From positions 1,818,785 to 1,882,784 of the forward strand of contig NZ_JAELVF020000001.1 in NCBI RefSeq assembly GCF_018101125.2: 64,000 bases of DNA, read 5' to 3'. The DNA is from Streptomyces tardus. Lineage in GTDB: Bacteria > Actinomycetota > Actinomycetes > Streptomycetales > Streptomycetaceae. Both the position numbers and the translations under genes were made by a program. Shown here piece by piece: positions 60,323 through 64,000 of the stretch. The first letter of the stretch is position 1; every line of letters begins with the position of its first letter. Below the pieces are notes generated by a model that searched no databases, had not been told where the DNA came from, and saw only the letters and a list, made by a program, of their open reading frames with translations.

Positions 60323-61189
60323 TCAGGTGTTGTTGGCCAGCGCCACCAGACGGTCGCGGGAGCCGTTGAACTTGTTGCGGTCGACGTTGCCGCTCACGCC
60401 CGCGACCCGACCGGAGTCGGTGTACTGCCAGGCGGTCCAGGTCGGGAAGCCGGCCGGGATGGTCGGGCTTCCGGTGGTCCAGTGGGCGACCCACAGCGGG
60501 GCCTTGCTCGCCATACCGGTCCAGCTGCCGGTGCAGGTGTTCCACCAGTTGGCGGTCGTGTAGATCACGACGTCACGGGTGGTGCGCTCCTTGTAGCGGT
60601 TGTAGAAGTCGTTGATCCAGGTGCGCATCTGCGAGGTGGACAGGCCGTAGCACATGGCGCCGCTGGGGTTGTTCTCGATGTCCAGGACGCCGGGCAGGGT
60701 CTGGTTGTCGCGCGACCAGGCGCCGCCGTTGTCGACGAAGAAGTTCGCCTGGGCCGCGCCCGAGGAGGAGTTGGGCCGGGCGAAGTGGTACGCGCCGCGG
60801 ATCAGTCCGGCCGAGTGCGCCGCCGGGTAGTTGGTGTTGAAGCGCGAGTCCTTGAAGGTCGTGCCCTCGGTGGCCTTCATCCAGACGAAGTCGATGCCGG
60901 CGCCCTTGACCTGGCCCCAGTTGATGGCGCCCTGGTAGTGCGAGACGTCGATGCCCTGGACACCGCTGGTGTCGGCGGGGCCGATCGTACGGCTCTTGAG
61001 GCCCTCGTTCTCCTGGGCGGTACCGGCGCCCATGTACGCCTCGCCGGGCTTGATCGTGTCGGCGGGGTTCGCCTGTGCGGCGCTCGCGGTGCCGAGCAGC
61101 AGTGCCATGGAGGCACCGAGCGCACCCGTGGCGGCGAGGGTGCGGGCTGCGCGGGGGGTGAGACGTCTGCGCGGGCTCGAAGTGGACAT
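60323..61189 (-). CDS. Secreted GH25 lysozyme (muramidase)
   Basis: 288 residues. A signal peptide (LAATGALGASMALLLGTASA, cut near AQA-N) and a pro-region precede the GH25 domain (about 75-285): GIDVSHYQGAINWGQVKGAG, YHFARPNSSSGAAQANFF and the catalytic D-x-E in LPGVLDIENNPSGAMCY; two Cys likely form a disulfide. It cuts the MurNAc-GlcNAc bond of peptidoglycan. No separate wall-binding domain is present. GGAGGTAGCCC lies before the ATG, a good ribosome site. Confidence 0.92.
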   Translation of the reverse strand: MSTSSPRRRLTPRAARTLAATGALGASMALLLGTASAAQANPADTIKPGEAYMGAGTAQENEGLKSRTIGPADTSGVQGIDVSHYQGAINWGQVKGAGIDFVWMKATEGTTFKDSRFNTNYPAAHSAGLIRGAYHFARPNSSSGAAQANFFVDNGGAWSRDNQTLPGVLDIENNPSGAMCYGLSTSQMRTWINDFYNRYKERTTRDVVIYTTANWWNTCTGSWTGMASKAPLWVAHWTTGSPTIPAGFPTWTAWQYTDSGRVAGVSGNVDRNKFNGSRDRLVALANNT

Positions 61190-61523
61190 GGGCTACCTCC
61201 TGGCGCTGTATGACGGTGGGGACGTGGTGCGGCGGCGCGTGGTGGGGGTGCATTGCCGCGATGCGTGGCATGGAGCGCGGCGGTGCCGTTCGTGCCTATC
61301 TTTGACATAGACACGCCATCACTAAACCGGCCGGTAGGGACGATGTGAAGAGCGCTCGGCGGGACCTATGATCCAGTCCAGTGGCGACTTCGCTGACCTG
61401 CGACGTTCCGCGGTCAACACGCGTAACTTTCATGGTGTGTAACGCGCGTAGCGCAGCACACGCCCCGGCGCGCGAACCAACGTCGAACGCTGGGCACTTG
61501 ACTGTCCGTTTACTGAACAGCGG
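61190..61523. other. Lysozyme promoter region, no gene seen
   Basis: 334 bp. Near 61300 the DNA is A/T-rich (ctttgacatagacacgcc), with TTGACA on the plus strand although no plus-strand gene follows; on the minus strand the lysozyme promoter should lie here. Repeats of gcgcgtaac-like sequence occur near 61420-61450. Confidence 0.4.
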
Positions 61524-62486
61524 TCAGTCGTCGCCGGCTCCGCTGTGCGGGCAGCTGTCGCGCGACTCGACCACTTCCTCGTCGTCGTGCTCGGGCGCCG
61601 GGCAGAGCGCACCGCGGTGGTCGCCCTCCCCACCGCCGGCCGGCGGCTGCGAGAGGAAGCGCTGCATCCAGCCGACGACCTGTTCGGTGACGATCCGACT
61701 GGGCGTGTTGGTGACGAAGTGATCGCCGCGCAGAACGAGATAGGCGCGCTCGCGGGCGCCGTCGAGTCCGTCGTGGAGCGGTTCGGCGTGGTCGGAGACC
61801 GGGGCGATCTCGTCGCCCTCGCCGCCAATCACCAGACCGGCGGCGCCGACCCGGGACCAGTCGTCGATCTCGCCCTCGTAGTAGGGGGTGAGTGCGACCG
61901 CCGCCCGGATCGCGGTCCGTTCGTGCGCCGCGGCGAGCGCGCCGCCGCCGCCCATCGAGTGTCCGAGCACTCCCAGACGCCGGCCGTCGACCCGGTCCGC
62001 GGCCACGCTGTCCTCGACGATGTGGTCGAGCGCGTCCAGGATCTGGGCGCCGCGCTGGTCCGGGCTGTCGTTGACGGTGTCGGTGTTCATGGTGAGCGTG
62101 ACGAATCCGTGGGAGGCGAGCACCTCGCCGTACCAGGCGACCATCGACTCGTCGGCGCCCAGACCGGGCGCCGCCGCCACGACGGCGTAACTGCCCCCGC
62201 GCGCCGGGTAGTAGAGCGTCCCGCCGCCGAAGCCGTCGACGTCCTCGGCACTCAGCTCCTCGGTGCGCACCTCCAGCGGTCCGTTCTCCGCCGCCTCGTC
62301 GCGCTCCAGCGGTCCGTTCTCCGCCGCCTCGTCGCGCTCCAGCGGGCCCGTGGGCAGCGAGCCTCCGGCGGCGCCGCCCGCGCCCCCGCCCCCGTCGCCG
62401 CCCTCACCATCGGTGCTGCCGCAGCCACCCATGGTGAGCACCAGCGCGGCCATCGCCGCACCGAAAGCCGCGCGGCGCCGTGTCAC
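61524..62486 (-). CDS. Lipoprotein alpha/beta hydrolase of the PET-hydrolase (cutinase-like) family
   Basis: 320 residues. The N-terminus TRRRAAFGAAMAALVLTMGG ends in a lipobox Cys, so it is a surface lipoprotein. The catalytic core matches type-I polyester hydrolases: VDGFGGGTLYYPARGG, nucleophile LGHSMGGGGAL, acid EGDEIAPVSDHAEPLH and His RGDHFVTN. The oxyanion residue, Tyr in characterised enzymes, is Leu here (PGLG), and the Trp after LTP is Tyr. The linker has an 11-residue repeat. GTG start after GAAGGCGAACC. Esterase activity on polyesters or triglycerides is likely; PET activity is unproven. Confidence 0.85.
   Translation of the reverse strand: MTRRRAAFGAAMAALVLTMGGCGSTDGEGGDGGGGAGGAAGGSLPTGPLERDEAAENGPLERDEAAENGPLEVRTEELSAEDVDGFGGGTLYYPARGGSYAVVAAAPGLGADESMVAWYGEVLASHGFVTLTMNTDTVNDSPDQRGAQILDALDHIVEDSVAADRVDGRRLGVLGHSMGGGGALAAAHERTAIRAAVALTPYYEGEIDDWSRVGAAGLVIGGEGDEIAPVSDHAEPLHDGLDGARERAYLVLRGDHFVTNTPSRIVTEQVVGWMQRFLSQPPAGGGEGDHRGALCPAPEHDDEEVVESRDSCPHSGAGDD
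62271..62336 (-). repeat. Tandem 33-bp coding repeat in the lipoprotein linker
   Basis: Two exact 33-bp units (62271-62303, 62304-62336) encode GPLERDEAAEN twice, in the linker between lipid anchor and catalytic domain. Confidence 0.92.
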
Positions 62487-62892
62487 GGTTCGCCTTCCAC
62501 CCACGAGGACACCACTCTCCAGGGTTGATCTGCTGGCACCCTCGACGGTACGGAGCGCGGCCGGGCGGGACAACCAGATACCGGAACGAGTCTGTTCATC
62601 CGGCGTCAAGCGGCCTGACAGCCAACATTGGCCGGAACACAGCGCCCCGACGGTAGTGAGGGTGCCCAAGGGGGGCGCGCGTGGGTACGAACTCGCTCCA
62701 GCTCGTTGGTAACTACAGTAGCGAGTGGGCCAGTTGTTGTGGCACCGTGACCGTTTGACGCGTAGTCACAGTGCGTGCTGAGAGCGGCACAGATCACAGG
62801 ACGACTACGTCATCACACGTATCGAGGTCCGACGTACGTAGCTAGGGTTGCGGTCTGCCGCCCGCCCCTCCCCCATCCCGAGGATTCGTTAG
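62487..62892. other. Divergent promoter region, moderately low GC
   Basis: 406 bp between the lipoprotein and the kinase-like gene. The second half (ttggtaactacagtagcgag, cgtacgtagctagggttgcg) is A/T-richer and should hold the kinase-like gene's promoter; TAGCTA at 62840 is a possible -10. No gene. Confidence 0.45.
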
Positions 62893-64000
62893 ATGCCTGA
62901 ACTACCGGATGCGATACCGGAGTTCGCAGCAGCGGGCATGGCGCTCATCGCCCTGTGCGTCGTCCTGCTGCTGATTGGATCGCGGCGGAAGAACGCCGCG
63001 CTGAGAACTGACCGCGACAACGCCCGCGCCGCCCACCAAGCTCTGCTGAGCGAGCGAGACACGGCGCTCCACGAGCGGGACGCGGCCAGGACTGAAGCAC
63101 ACCACATAAACTCCGGGCGCACGGCGCTGCTGGAGGAGACGCAGCATCTGATCTCCGAGCGGATGCCCGCGCTCCTCACTCATCTCGCGCACCAGCACGT
63201 CTCGGTGCCGGGCCTGAAGAACCAGCCGTTCGCGGGCACCGAGGTCGAGAGTCTCCACGCCTCCGCCCTGGAGCAGCTGAAGAAGGCCGTCGCGTCCGAG
63301 CGCGAGCGGGTGGACGAGGCTGCGCAGTCCGTCATGCGCGGTGCCACGACCGTGGTGCAGGCGCAGAGCTACCAGCTGCAGTCCAAGATCGAGTCGATGC
63401 AGCACCGGTACGACACGCCCGATCTGGCCCAGGACCTGCTGGAGCTCGATCTGCTCAACGAGCAGAACCTGCGCCGCATCCAGGCCACCGGTGTGCTCTG
63501 CGGCGCCTCGCCCGGCCTCACCCGGGTCGACTCGCACCTCGGTGACGTGGTCGTCGGCGCCCAGTCGCGGGTGCGCGGCTACCACCGCGTCCAGGTGACC
63601 AGCCAGCTCGACGCCCCCGTCGCGGTGGTGGCACGTGCGGTGGAGCCGGTCGCGATCACCGTCTCCGAGCTGCTGGCCAACGCGGTGCACCACTCGCACG
63701 GCACTCTCGCCGTGGACGTCAGCCTGCACCAGGCCGAATCCGGCGCGGTCATCGTCGTCGACGACGCCGGTGTCGGAATGCACGCCGACGAGCTGGAGTT
63801 CGCCGCGCGGATGCTGGCCGGCCGGGACGAACTGCGCCTCTCCGAGCTCGGCGACCCGCCGCGCTCCGGCTTCGCCACCATCGGCCGGCTGGTCCGCCAG
63901 TACGGCTTCACCGTCTCGGTGGACAAGCCCGCGCCGTACGGCGGCGTACGAGCCGTGGTCCTGATCCCCGGTCACCTGCTGACCCTGCTGAACGAGACCG
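62893..64000 (+). CDS. Histidine-kinase-like membrane ATPase (3' partial)
   Basis: 369 residues are visible and the frame is open at the right edge. One membrane helix (AAAGMALIALCVVLLLIG) is followed by a coiled coil (about 35-75, ERDTALHERDAARTEAHH), a helical dimerisation region, and a HATPase domain from about 250 with N-box ITVSELLANAVHHSHG, G1 box VDDAGVGM and a G2-like FATIGRLV. Where related Streptomyces proteins have an E-I-D-H phosphoacceptor motif, this one reads LLELDLLNEQNLRRIQ, so His is missing. It may be an ATPase-only signalling protein. Confidence 0.82.
   Translation, partial: MPELPDAIPEFAAAGMALIALCVVLLLIGSRRKNAALRTDRDNARAAHQALLSERDTALHERDAARTEAHHINSGRTALLEETQHLISERMPALLTHLAHQHVSVPGLKNQPFAGTEVESLHASALEQLKKAVASERERVDEAAQSVMRGATTVVQAQSYQLQSKIESMQHRYDTPDLAQDLLELDLLNEQNLRRIQATGVLCGASPGLTRVDSHLGDVVVGAQSRVRGYHRVQVTSQLDAPVAVVARAVEPVAITVSELLANAVHHSHGTLAVDVSLHQAESGAVIVVDDAGVGMHADELEFAARMLAGRDELRLSELGDPPRSGFATIGRLVRQYGFTVSVDKPAPYGGVRAVVLIPGHLLTLLNET

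Noticed and set aside
61301..61340. TTGACA promoter element facing right
   Set aside because: No plus-strand gene lies within 1.5 kb downstream and the -10 is poor; could at most drive antisense RNA.

Overview
The window is high-GC chromosomal DNA from an actinomycete, almost certainly Streptomyces or a close relative. Supporting signs are the strong third-position GC bias, frequent GTG starts, 4-bp ATGA/GTGA gene overlaps, a bacterial proteasome activator (Bpa), a mycothiol-dependent MDMPI-type enzyme, several secreted peptidoglycan-active proteins, and a branched-chain/pyruvate-type dehydrogenase operon beside two Ser/Thr kinases. I see no rRNA, tRNA, CRISPR array or complete insertion sequence.

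Layout. 1-9.6 kb is housekeeping-like: an SpoIIE-type phosphatase cut by the left edge, a pirin, three small paralogous membrane proteins, an SseB-like protein, an acyl-CoA dehydrogenase, a TOPRIM protein and an M18 aminopeptidase. Between the last two lies a scrambled segment: two direct copies of pieces of the TOPRIM gene, then one arm of a perfect 658-bp palindrome copied from the aminopeptidase 5' end. 10-20 kb holds a 47-residue secreted or membrane peptide, a glycosyltransferase, a decayed methyltransferase, two overlapping genes for membrane-anchored helix-turn-helix proteins, two small secreted proteins, and an ABC exporter operon. 20-27.6 kb has an NHL/thioredoxin protein, then a more accessory stretch: a micro-operon of three tiny genes divergent from an HTH/PLD-like plus NUDIX pair, a methyltransferase and several broken genes.

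28-37.1 kb is the most interesting region: a minus-strand ribosomal-peptide (RiPP) cluster. It has a 43-residue acidic precursor, an MFS exporter, a UPF0489-TPR protein, a B12-type radical SAM enzyme, a DUF692/MNIO iron oxidase, a probable MNIO partner, a JmjC-like oxygenase and a TldD-like protease. Seven of the eight genes overlap or nearly touch. The presumed core has no Ser, Thr or Cys, so azole or lanthionine chemistry is excluded, and C-H functionalisation by the three metal enzymes is the natural inference.

37.6-53 kb returns to conserved genes: a nitrilase with a palindromic operator, an MDMPI-type enzyme, a GntR/MFS pair, two divergent Ser/Thr kinases, the E1alpha-E1beta-E2 operon (E1alpha has a histone-like Lys/Ala tail), bpa, and a quinone oxidoreductase. 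53-64 kb has a GH64 glucanase behind a LacI-type palindrome, a GT2 gene broken at a C11 tract, a GntR regulator overlapping an orphan UTRA gene, a flavodoxin-fold reductase, YrhK, a GH25 lysozyme, a lipoprotein of the PET-hydrolase/cutinase family, and a histidine-kinase-like ATPase cut by the right edge. Coordinates and motifs were read directly; family names come from recognition of sequence patterns without database searches.
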